In this document: piece after piece, positions 15,755-23,107 of the stretch | Layout: every line of letters starts with the position of its first letter | Position numbering within the stretch: position 1 is the stretch's first letter | Made by a program: the position numbers and the translations under genes | The notes under the pieces: generated by a model | Told to the model about the DNA's origin: nothing | Database searches by the model: none | Seen by the model: the letters and a program-made list of their open reading frames with translations, nothing else | DNA from: Pseudonocardiaceae bacterium | GTDB lineage: Bacteria; Actinomycetota; Actinomycetes; Mycobacteriales; Pseudonocardiaceae | Direction: 5' to 3' | DNA: 36,866 bases | NCBI GenBank assembly: GCA_009379815.1 | Contig: WHSY01000045.1 | Coordinates: forward strand, 1-36,866

Positions 15755-15876
15755 CAGGTGCTCCTTGGGTCGTGACACACACGGTCGGTCCTTGCAGACT
15801 AGCGCGTGCAACCGACAACGGGTGAGATGGTTTACCAACTGCGGCCGTCTCCGACCGGCCCGGCGGATGGGATTCC

Positions 15877-16179
15877 TCAACCGCCGGTACGGAGTGGGAC
15901 GAAGCGGGTGAGCTTGCCCGACGCCGGCCGGGCGATCCGCTCCACGCGGGTGACCGTCACCTCGGGGTCGGCGACACCGACCCCGGCCAGCGCCGCGGTG
16001 AGCTCGGCCGCCACCAGGGCGACGTCGACCACATCATCACCTGGTGCGGCAGCGCGGGCTGCTCTCCGGGCACCGAGTCCGCGCGCCTGCTCGATCGCGG
16101 CGACGTCGAGCCGGTCCAGGGTTGTTGGCCCACCTGGGCGACCCGGGCGAGGGTGAGGATTCGAGGCGAGTGCGAACAT
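15877..16179 (-). pseudogene. C-terminal remnant of a phenylacetate-CoA-ligase-like enzyme
   Basis: A 100-codon frame whose last 60 residues read like the C-terminal lid domain of a phenylacetate-CoA ligase/CapK-type enzyme: VAAELTAALAGVGV, then PEVTVTRVERIARPASGKLTRFVPL, with the GKL lysine motif at the very end. The adenylation domain that should precede it is absent, because the divergent MFS gene begins at 16210. The first 20 residues are Pro/Arg-rich and unconvincing. I read it as a truncated pseudogene; an expressed stand-alone lid fragment is less likely. Confidence 0.45.
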
Positions 16180-16209
16180 GCGGTATTCGGCTCACGGTAG
16201 CTTCGGCGG

Positions 16210-17388
16210 GTGTCTGTGAGTCCGGCGCGTCGAGCGTTGGCGGGCGCGGTGCTGCTCGACTTCGCGGTCAGCCCGCTGTTCATCTGGGACGCCTTCAGCG
16301 CGTCGTTGGCGCGTGATCTTCGCGTGTCGGTTCCCTCGTTGAGCTTGGCCTTTTCTGTGGGCCTGGCAGCATTTACTGCTGGCGTGCTCGTCGGTGGCCG
16401 CGTAGCGGACGCGGTGGCACCACGACGGATCGCGGTGCTTACTGGCTGCGGTGTTGTCGTCGGACTCGGCACGGCTGCGGTCGCACCGTCGCTACTCGTG
16501 CTCATCGTGGGCTTCGGAATTGTGCTGGGTGGCGCGACCGGCCTCGGCTACGCCACCGCGGTCCGCGTGGCCGGGACGGTCACGGCCGGGCGTGGTGGCG
16601 CAATGGCGCTTGTTGTCAGCGCCTACGCCGCCGGTGCTGTCGTTCTGGCCCCGGTTGCCGACCGCCTGCTGGCCGTCGCGGGTCGCGCTGGGATGTTCGC
16701 TAGCCTCGCGGTCGGCCTTGGCGTCGTGGTGGTGTGCGCGGCCATCCTCCTGCCGGGCACACCTCCACCTGCCCGGGTAGCGCCACGCGGTGGAGCGGCG
16801 GTGGTTCGCCTCTTCCGCGTTCCGGTGCCCGCGTTGTGGACGATGTTCTTTCTCGGCAGCGCACCCGCCCTGATCGCCTTTGCCCATGCGGGCCAGTTCG
16901 CCGGGCGACCGCAGCTGACGGTCGTAGCGGTGTCCTTGATCAACGCGGGCAACTTCGTCGGACGGCTCATCGCGGGCCCTGCCTCTGATCGGCTCGGCCA
17001 CGCGCCCGTCCTGCATGCCACCGCCGCTGCACTGGCGGGATCCTGCCTGGCGCTGGCTGTCGCACCCGACAATCCCGCCGTCACGCTGACTGCGCTCCTG
17101 GTGCTGGGAACGCAGTACGGTGCCTTGTCGGTGCTGACTCCAGTCGCGACGGCCGAAGCCGTGCCCAACGAACAGTTCGGCACCGCCTACGGGATGGTGT
17201 TCAGCGGGTGGGGAATCGCTGGTCTGGCCGGGCCGGTCGCCGCCGCATGGCTGGCAACCCGTACTGGGTACCCTGCCATCGCGGCCGTACTGGTCGGCGT
17301 CGCCGCACTCTCCTGGGTCGCGGTGCTGTGGGCATCGGCCAGCGTGCGTCGGGTTCGTCAACACCCTCGGCCACACCACCTCGCCTGA
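16210..17388 (+). CDS. MFS transporter
   Basis: A 392-residue major facilitator superfamily permease with about 12 hydrophobic segments. The cytoplasmic loop motif GGRVADAVAPRRIAVLTG follows TM2, with its repeat RLIAGPASDRLGHAPVL in the second half. The sequence resembles the oxalate/formate-antiporter-like group, which carries carboxylic acids. GTG at 16210 is the apparent start. It is divergent from the ligase remnant and convergent with the reductase gene. Substrate is unknown. Confidence 0.9.
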   Translation: MSVSPARRALAGAVLLDFAVSPLFIWDAFSASLARDLRVSVPSLSLAFSVGLAAFTAGVLVGGRVADAVAPRRIAVLTGCGVVVGLGTAAVAPSLLVLIVGFGIVLGGATGLGYATAVRVAGTVTAGRGGAMALVVSAYAAGAVVLAPVADRLLAVAGRAGMFASLAVGLGVVVVCAAILLPGTPPPARVAPRGGAAVVRLFRVPVPALWTMFFLGSAPALIAFAHAGQFAGRPQLTVVAVSLINAGNFVGRLIAGPASDRLGHAPVLHATAAALAGSCLALAVAPDNPAVTLTALLVLGTQYGALSVLTPVATAEAVPNEQFGTAYGMVFSGWGIAGLAGPVAAAWLATRTGYPAIAAVLVGVAALSWVAVLWASASVRRVRQHPRPHHLA

Positions 17389-17497
17389 CATGGCGCGTGC
17401 TGCACGAGCCGGCCTCGAACACTGCGCCGGTGCGGACGAGGGCGACGAGGTGGGGTGCGTTGACGGCTCCGCGGTTGAACACGGGGGCGGCGAAGTG

Positions 17498-18574
17498 TCA
17501 GAGATCGAGGACGATCTGGTCCCCACGGCTTCGGGACACGCAGGTCGTCATGGTGTCGGTGCGTTCGCGATCGGTCAGTACCCGGTCTCGGTGGTCGACC
17601 TCGCCGGAGATCACGCGGGTTCGGCAGGTTCCGCAGAACCCTTGCCGGCAGGAGTAAGCGATGTCGGGGATCTGCTGGCGGATGGCCTCGAGTGCCGACC
17701 GGTCGGGGGGCACGGTGAGCACGCGGTTGCTGCGCGTCAAGGCGATCTCGAAGGGTTGGCCGTCGACGATCGGTGGTGCGGTGAACCGTTCGAAGTGCAA
17801 CGCCTGAGCTGCGCTGTCCGGCAGGTCCCGGCGGACGTTGGCGATGATGGGGGCGGGGCCGCAGCAGTAGACGGTGGCCCGGTCCGGCGCGTACTGCAGT
17901 ATCTCGGAACCCGAGGGGGGAAAGCCGCATTCATCGTATGAGCGCAGCCGCACGCGGGCCGGGTCCAGTTCGCTGAGCTCGTCGAGGAACGGCATCGATG
18001 CCCGCGAACGCCCGGTGTATACCAGCTGCCAGGGTGCACCATCGGCTGCGGCCTGCTTGACCATCGGCAGGATCGGTGTGATGCCGATCCCGCCCGCGAT
18101 GAACAGGTACCCGCCCGCGCGTACATACGGGAAGGCGTTGCGGGGACCGCGGGCGGTCAGCGTGCTTCCGGTGCCGACACAGTCGTGCAGCTCTCGTGAA
18201 CCGCCGGCGCCGGCCGCGATCCGCCGCACCGCGATCCGGTAGGAGCCGCGGTCGCGCGGATCGCCGCACAGCGAGTACTGGCGGCGCCGCCCGGTCGGCA
18301 GCAGCACATCGAGGTGGCAGCCCGGTTGCCAGCTGGGTAGCTTCTCACCTCCGGCGGCGACCAGCCGGAAGCTGCGCACGTCCTGCCCCTCGACGCGGAT
18401 CTCGTCCACCACGAGGTTGAGGTCCCGATCGACCCGTTGGGTCGGCGGTCGCCGTAGGTGGGCACAGTTCGTGAGCGACTCAAAGGCGGTGATCAGGGCC
18501 CCGAGCATTCGGAACATGCGGTCGGGATGCGCCCGGCCCCGTAAGTCGGGTGGGGGGATCTGGTAGTCGTCCAC
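17498..18574 (-). CDS. Flavin oxidoreductase with C-terminal 2Fe-2S ferredoxin (VanB/PDR type)
   Basis: A 358-residue electron-transfer reductase of the phthalate dioxygenase reductase/VanB type that passes electrons from NAD(P)H to a Rieske oxygenase. The flavin-binding RQYSL is at 98-102, the pyridine-nucleotide domain has GGIGITP (161-167) and CCGPAP (237-242). The plant-type ferredoxin domain supplies cluster cysteines C309, C314, C317 and C345 (SCRQGFCGTC). About 45 N-terminal residues precede the flavin domain. The GTG at 18574 sits one base after the stop of the PF10118 gene, so the two are coupled. It is the only such reductase in the window and may serve the oxygenases at 4485 and 10291. 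Confidence 0.92.
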   Translation of the reverse strand: MDDYQIPPPDLRGRAHPDRMFRMLGALITAFESLTNCAHLRRPPTQRVDRDLNLVVDEIRVEGQDVRSFRLVAAGGEKLPSWQPGCHLDVLLPTGRRRQYSLCGDPRDRGSYRIAVRRIAAGAGGSRELHDCVGTGSTLTARGPRNAFPYVRAGGYLFIAGGIGITPILPMVKQAAADGAPWQLVYTGRSRASMPFLDELSELDPARVRLRSYDECGFPPSGSEILQYAPDRATVYCCGPAPIIANVRRDLPDSAAQALHFERFTAPPIVDGQPFEIALTRSNRVLTVPPDRSALEAIRQQIPDIAYSCRQGFCGTCRTRVISGEVDHRDRVLTDRERTDTMTTCVSRSRGDQIVLDL

Positions 18575-18575
18575 G

Positions 18576-19472
18576 TCACACCGCCGCGGCGGTGGCCGCA
18601 GGCGAGCTGGCCAGGTAGGCGACGGCCTGGTCGGTGGAGAACTCCTTCGACGGGTGGTAGAAGGGTCGGCAGTAGTTGAGCGTCTGCCCCACGAGTTGGT
18701 GTGCCGGCGGCAGTAGGTGCCGGCGGCTGGCGCGGAAGAAGTGCCGCCAGCGCGGCTTGACCCGGCCGCCCAGCTTTGGGTCGGTGCGCATCAAGAAGAC
18801 GACGCCGCGCACCCACAGCCACAACATGATCGGCGCTGTGATCAGCATGGCTCGCGCTCGCGGCAGGTAACGGCCGTCGAGGTGGGTGAACAGGTCGAAG
18901 GCCACCGCGCGATGGACGACCTCCTCGGCGCCGTGCCATCGCAGTAGGTCCAGCATGGTGGGATCGGCCTGGGCGGCGTCGAGCGCGGGAGAGTTGAGTA
19001 CCCAGTTGCCGAGCGTTGCCGTGATGTGCTCGATCGCCGCGATGATCGCCAGTCGCTCGATCAGCCACTCCTCGCGTCGCGTGGCGGGTAGGTCGCGTTC
19101 GCCGAGCGTCGCTCGGAACATCCACTCGATCTGCGCGACGTAGGGATCGGTGTCGATACCCCAGGTCTTCCAGTGATCGAGCACACCCTGGTGAGAGCGG
19201 GCGTGGATGGTTTCCTGGCCGATGAAACCGAGCACGTCCTCGCGCAGCTTGTCGTCCTTGATCAACGGGATGGCTTGGGTGAACAAGTCGACGAACCACC
19301 GCTCTCCGGCGGGTAACAGCAGGTGCAACACGTTGCAGGTGTGGGTGACCAATGGCTCGTCGGGTACCCAGTGCGTGGGCAGGTCGGCCCAGTCGAAGGT
19401 GACGTCTCGTGGTTCGAGGACGACGTTGTCCGGGTTATCGCGCCCGGTGTCGTTGCGGCGATGGCCGAACAT
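18576..19472 (-). CDS. PF10118-type predicted metal-dependent hydrolase
   Basis: A 298-residue protein of the family annotated as predicted metal-dependent hydrolase (PF10118/COG3687). The helical core carries repeated Glu/His pairs: FIGQETIHARSH, IAAIEHITATL and LRWHGAEEVVHRAVAFDLF, the pattern of a di-iron ferritin-like site rather than a classic hydrolase. A hydrophobic segment, APIMLWLWVRGVVFLM, follows. GGGAG precedes the ATG at 19472. It is between a broken hydrolase gene and the reductase gene in one minus-strand unit. Its coupling to a 2Fe-2S reductase suggests an oxygen-activating enzyme fed by that reductase, which is inference. Confidence 0.85.
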   Translation of the reverse strand: MFGHRRNDTGRDNPDNVVLEPRDVTFDWADLPTHWVPDEPLVTHTCNVLHLLLPAGERWFVDLFTQAIPLIKDDKLREDVLGFIGQETIHARSHQGVLDHWKTWGIDTDPYVAQIEWMFRATLGERDLPATRREEWLIERLAIIAAIEHITATLGNWVLNSPALDAAQADPTMLDLLRWHGAEEVVHRAVAFDLFTHLDGRYLPRARAMLITAPIMLWLWVRGVVFLMRTDPKLGGRVKPRWRHFFRASRRHLLPPAHQLVGQTLNYCRPFYHPSKEFSTDQAVAYLASSPAATAAAV

Positions 19473-20061
19473 CGGAGATCTCCCTTCGGCGTGCGCGGCG
19501 CAGGGCGCTCGTTGCCGCGCGCAGGCTTTCCCCGGTCAGCGCATGCCAGACCTGGATCGCTCCCCAGTCGTGGGCCAGCAGGTGCACCGACCGGTCGGGG
19601 CTGGCCGCGTCAATCACCGCGGTGAGGTCCGCGGCGAGCTGGTCGAGCCGGTACGCCGCGCGGTTGCGAGGTTGGCCCGACCCGCCGGCGCCACGGACGT
19701 CGAAACTGACGACGTGGTATCGCGGCGCCAGCTCGGCCGCAACCCCGCCCCACGCGGTGTGGTCGTCGGGGTAGCCGTGCACGCAGACCACCGTGGGGCC
19801 GCCGCGGCGGCCCGACTCGTGCACCTGTAGCAGCACGCCGTCGGTGGCCATCACCTCGCCGGCCATCACGCGGTCGACGCTCGCTGCCAGCGGCGCACGT
19901 CCGCGGTCGATCAGGTACTCGCGGATCCGGTTCGCCGCTTGCTTCTCGGTCACGCCGGGCTCCAGGCCCCGCCCCACCGACTGCGCCGCGGCGTAGGCCA
20001 ACTGCTGCAACTCGCGGAACTTCGCCAGGTCGGCGCGAGACGTCACCCCCGTGGCAGCCAC
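19435..20061 (-). pseudogene. Chimeric remnant: M24 peptidase N-terminus joined to truncated alpha/beta hydrolase
   Basis: A 208-codon frame made of two unrelated pieces. Residues 8-55 (LAKFRELQQLAYAAAQSV, then GLEPGVTEKQAANRIREYL) look like the first helices of an M24 aminopeptidase-type protein. From about residue 65, an EphD-like alpha/beta hydrolase begins (VVCVHGYPDDHTAWGG, then FDVRGAGGSGQP) and reaches the nucleophile elbow HDWGAIQ. It then stops: the cap, the acid and the His of the triad are missing, and the last 30 residues are Arg-rich filler overlapping the next gene by 38 bp. The GTG start has GGGGAGG upstream, so it may still be translated. It appears to result from two internal deletions. 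Confidence 0.6.
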
Positions 20062-20079
20062 CTGACACCTCCCCGGCCG

Positions 20080-20123
20080 TTTCCTACCTCTGCGTAGAAA
20101 CTTCCTACGTCATGGTAGGTTTG
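20080..20123. promoter_or_regulatory. Tandem TetR operator between divergent genes
   Basis: Two adjacent inverted repeats lie between the divergent reductase operon and TetR gene: TTTCCTAC-N6-GTAGAAA (20080-20100) and TTCCTAC-N6-GTAGGTTT (20102-20122). They form four half-sites of consensus TTTCCTAC. A classical autorepressor arrangement is inferred. The same octamer appears at 21198-21205. Confidence 0.65.
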
Positions 20124-20127
20124 TCAA

Positions 20128-20796
20128 GTGGACAGTCGGAAGGTCGTCCCGCTGGCGGCGGCCGGCCCCGGCCGAGCACGGGCTGCCCATCTCGGCCCGG
20201 AACGCCGGCGCCCGATGATCCTCGACGCGGCGTTGGAGGTCTACGTCGAACGGGGCTACAGCGGCACATCGATGCAGGCCGTCGCCGATGCGGCGGGCGT
20301 GACGAAGCCGGTGGTCTACGAGTGCTACCGCAACAAGGACGAGTTGCTGCTCGCGCTGCTGGATCGCGAGGAGCGCCGCCTGCGCGACGCCATCACCGAC
20401 GCGTTGCCGACGGATCCGACGTCCGACAACGTCGAGGCGGTGCTGGCCGCCGGCCTCACGGCGTTCCTCACCGCGGCCGGTCAGGCGACGAACTCATGGC
20501 GGGTGGTCTTCGAGTCCCGCCGTGGTTCCGATTCCGTGGTGGCCCGACGGGTCGGTCGGGCCCGCGCCACGATCCTGGGTCAGGTGCAAGATCTGGTGCG
20601 GATGTACATGGAGGTGAACCAGGTCGACGACGCCGAGCGCAAGGTGCCGGTCGTCGCCGAGCTGCTCGCCGCGGTGGCCGAGTCCTGCGCACGCATGCTC
20701 GTGCTGGAGCACTACCCCTGGACCGCGGTCGAGCTCGCAACCTACGTGTCCCGATTCCTCACCCGCGGCATCCTGGGTGGTGGCCGCCACGGGTGA
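20128..20796 (+). CDS. TetR-family transcriptional regulator
   Basis: A 222-residue TetR regulator. Its HTH follows a basic N-terminal extension: RRRPMILDAALEVYVERGYSG, then VADAAGVTKPVVYECYRNKDEL (cited in parts). The C-terminal domain is helical and ligand-binding. The GTG at 20128 lies immediately after the tandem operator, so a very short leader is expected; no strong ribosome-binding site is present. It diverges from the M24/hydrolase-PF10118-reductase unit and is the obvious candidate to control it. A GACCGG-N4-CCCGGTC-like hairpin follows at about 20807-20823. Confidence 0.93.
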   Translation: MDSRKVVPLAAAGPGRARAAHLGPERRRPMILDAALEVYVERGYSGTSMQAVADAAGVTKPVVYECYRNKDELLLALLDREERRLRDAITDALPTDPTSDNVEAVLAAGLTAFLTAAGQATNSWRVVFESRRGSDSVVARRVGRARATILGQVQDLVRMYMEVNQVDDAERKVPVVAELLAAVAESCARMLVLEHYPWTAVELATYVSRFLTRGILGGGRHG

Positions 20797-20908
20797 GTGA
20801 CCGGGTGACCGGCGGCCCCGGTCGGCGGTTTGCTGGGCGAGCCGTCGAGGATCTCGATGGCGAGCGCCTTCCAGGGCGGTGCCCGAGGCCGACCTACGAA
20901 GCGACGGA

Positions 20909-21121
20909 TCACAGACCGATGACTGACTCCACGCAGGCAATCTCGGTCTCCACGGTTCCGGCCGGGTCGGCCGCGCTTCCCATGATCGTGCTCGCCGGAT
21001 CCGCCATGGCGGCGGCGAGGCCCTCCTCAACGCAGGTCGTGTCGGGAGCGGCATTCGCGACACCTGCCCCCACCAGCAGTGCGCTCCCCGTCACGGCGAG
21101 GACGGCAACGATGCGTTTCAT
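20909..21121 (-). CDS. Small secreted protein with signal peptide
   Basis: A 70-residue exported protein of unknown function. The signal peptide is clear: MKRIVAVLAVTGSALLVGAG followed by VANA-AP, a typical AxA cleavage site near residue 25. The mature part is about 45 residues, acidic, with exactly two cysteines (TTCVEEG and IACVESV) that could form one disulfide. I prefer the ATG at 21121 because GAAGGG lies 8 nt upstream; the GTG at 21130 would overlap that site. It is convergent with the TetR gene. TTTCCTAC/A half-sites upstream (21178-21205) hint at shared control. Confidence 0.75.
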   Translation of the reverse strand: MKRIVAVLAVTGSALLVGAGVANAAPDTTCVEEGLAAAMADPASTIMGSAADPAGTVETEIACVESVIGL

Positions 21122-21130
21122 GACATTCAC

Positions 21131-21467
21131 CCTTCGCGCAGCATAGGTTACTGTGAGTTGCGTAAACTAGCAGTGAATTTCCTAATAGGCAACAGTGTTT
21201 CCTACAAGTGTTCCAGTCCCCTGTCGGTCTGGGCGCCTGATGGACGCCGCGGCCGAGCAGGGCGGCTGTCCGCAGCGGCACGTCCTTCTCGATCGTGACC
21301 ACCGAGGACCGGTTGACGGTGACGTGCGGCGCGAACGACGCCGTCGGGCGTGTCGACGGGTGGCTCAAACCGATGGTCGCGTTGTACACAGAGACAGTGG
21401 GCGTCAGGCAGGCCAACCTTCCGCCGCAGCCGCAGACCCGGGAACGCAGTCAGGGCACGGTGCGTCG
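21131..21467. other. Intergenic region with promoter sites and a coupled reading-frame relic
   Basis: The left part holds the secreted-protein promoter and the octamers TTTCCTAA (21178-21185) and TTTCCTAC (21198-21205). The right part has a plus-strand frame from about 21297 (TTEDRLTVTCGANDAVGRV, then DGWLKPMVALYTETVGV) that ends in an ATGA overlapping the start of the next gene. It could be the C-terminal relic of a lost upstream gene; it has no identifiable domain and I do not call it a gene. Confidence 0.4.
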
Positions 21468-22955
21468 ATGAGCCTCGATTCGCGAACTCCGGTCCTCGTC
21501 GGCGGTGGGCAGGTCAACCAACGTGACGGCAGACGGGAGCCCGTCGACCTGCTCGTGGCGGCGGCTCGCGACGCCGAGAAGGAGTCCGGTGGGTCGGGCC
21601 TGCTCGCTGCGCTGGACTCGATCCGGATCGTGCACATGCTGTCGTGGCGCTACCGCGATCCCGGTGCGCTGGTCGGAGAACGGGTCGGCGCGTCACCGCG
21701 ACAGACCGCCTACACCAGCGTCGGGGGAAACGTCCCACAGGCCCTCGTCAACCAGGCCGCCCGGGATATCGCGGACGGGCAGGTCGACACCGTGCTGATC
21801 GGCGGAGCCGAGGCGTGGCGGACGCGGATGCGGCAGCGCGCCTCCGGTGAACAGCCGTCCTGGACGATCCAGGATGAGGCCGTCGCCCCGGGGCAGGTGG
21901 TCGGAACCGATGTCGCGCTGCTCGGCGAGGACGAGCGCCGCATCGGTCTGGACCGTCCGTCGTCGGTGTATCCGCTCTTCGAACAGGCCCATCGGATCGC
22001 CGCGGGCCGGTCGATCGACGAGCAGGCGGCGCGCAGCGCGGCGCTGTGGTCGAGGTTCAGCGCCGTCGCGGCGGGCAACCCGCACGCCTGGTCGCAGCGG
22101 GAGTACAGCGCCGCGGAGATCGCCACGCCGTCGCCGTCGAACCGCTGGATCGCGTGGCCGTACCCCAAGCTGATGAACTCCAACAACATGGTGGACCAGG
22201 GGGCAGCCCTGCTGTTGTGCTCGGTGGCTGCCGCTCGGCGGTACGGGGTGGCGTCCGACCGGTGGGTGTTCCCGCACGCCGGTACCGAGGCCCAGGACAC
22301 CCGTGCTCTCGCCGAGCGTCCGGGATTGGACCGGTCGCCGGCGATCCGTGTCGCGGGCCGCCGGGCGCTCGAGCTCGCGGACACCGACCTCGACGCGCTC
22401 GACCTCGTCGACCTCTACTCGTGCTTCCCCTCCGCGGTCCAGGTGGCGGCCGCCGAGCTGGGCTTGGCGATCGACGACCCGGCACGCCCACTCACTCAGA
22501 CCGGCGGGCTGACGTTCGCGGGCGGGCCGTGGAGCAACTACGTCAGCCACTCCATCGCCACGATGGCGAGCGCACTGCGCTCGTCGCCGGGGTCGACGGG
22601 CCTGGTCACCGCCAACGGCGGCTACCTGACCAAGCACGTGATGGGCGTCTACGGCACCGAGCCGCCTGCTGCCGGCTTCCGGTGGCAGGACGTGCAGTCC
22701 GAGGTCGACCAGGAGCCCCGGACCGTGGCGTTGTCCGAATGGGACGGCACCGGCACCGTCGAGTCGTGGACCGTGGCACACGACCGGGACGGAGTGCCGG
22801 AGGCGGCATTCCTGGCGGTCCGGACACCCGAGGGCGCCCGGACGCTGGCGACCAGCCGGGACGCCGACCAGCTGTCCGCGATGCTGACGCGCGACGTCGC
22901 CGGCGCCGCGGTCCGGATCACCGCCGACGGCGACGCCCGGCTACTGGACACGTGA
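21468..22955 (+). CDS. Thiolase-like protein (TLP1/SCP-x-like), nucleophilic Cys apparently missing
   Basis: A 495-residue thiolase-superfamily protein. Recognisable parts are TPVLVGGGQVNQRD at the N-terminus, YTSVGGNVPQALVNQAARDI, VLIGGAEAWRT, DLVDLYSCFPSAVQVAA, and GGLTFAGGPWSNYVSHSI followed by NGGYLTKHVMG. At the site where a thiolase has its nucleophilic Cys the sequence reads SVGGN, so normal thiolysis is doubtful. About 100 extra residues form a C-terminal beta-rich domain, as in mycobacterial thiolase-like protein type 1. Start is ATG at 21468 (ATGA overlap with an upstream frame). It is followed by a perfect hairpin. Binding or transfer of acyl-CoA is possible; the true reaction is unknown. 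Confidence 0.85.
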   Translation: MSLDSRTPVLVGGGQVNQRDGRREPVDLLVAAARDAEKESGGSGLLAALDSIRIVHMLSWRYRDPGALVGERVGASPRQTAYTSVGGNVPQALVNQAARDIADGQVDTVLIGGAEAWRTRMRQRASGEQPSWTIQDEAVAPGQVVGTDVALLGEDERRIGLDRPSSVYPLFEQAHRIAAGRSIDEQAARSAALWSRFSAVAAGNPHAWSQREYSAAEIATPSPSNRWIAWPYPKLMNSNNMVDQGAALLLCSVAAARRYGVASDRWVFPHAGTEAQDTRALAERPGLDRSPAIRVAGRRALELADTDLDALDLVDLYSCFPSAVQVAAAELGLAIDDPARPLTQTGGLTFAGGPWSNYVSHSIATMASALRSSPGSTGLVTANGGYLTKHVMGVYGTEPPAAGFRWQDVQSEVDQEPRTVALSEWDGTGTVESWTVAHDRDGVPEAAFLAVRTPEGARTLATSRDADQLSAMLTRDVAGAAVRITADGDARLLDT

Positions 22956-22980
22956 GGCCACACGCGTCGAGCGGCCGCTG

Positions 22981-23006
22981 ACCCCGTTTCGGAACCGGAA
23001 CGGGGT
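22981..23006. terminator. Perfect terminator hairpin between convergent genes
   Basis: ACCCCGTTTCGG (22981-22992) and CCGGAACGGGGT (22995-23006) pair over 12 positions including one G-T, with a tiny loop. It lies 25 nt after the thiolase-like stop. Its left half repeats that of the amidase terminator. Confidence 0.75.
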
Positions 23007-23107
23007 TTCGGACGGCGCGCTGGCGGTTCCGGCGCCTCGGTTGGCAGTATTGGCCGATGGCCGAGCAACCAGGCCTTCCGCATGAGGCGGTCGGGCTCAC
23101 CGCGGCT

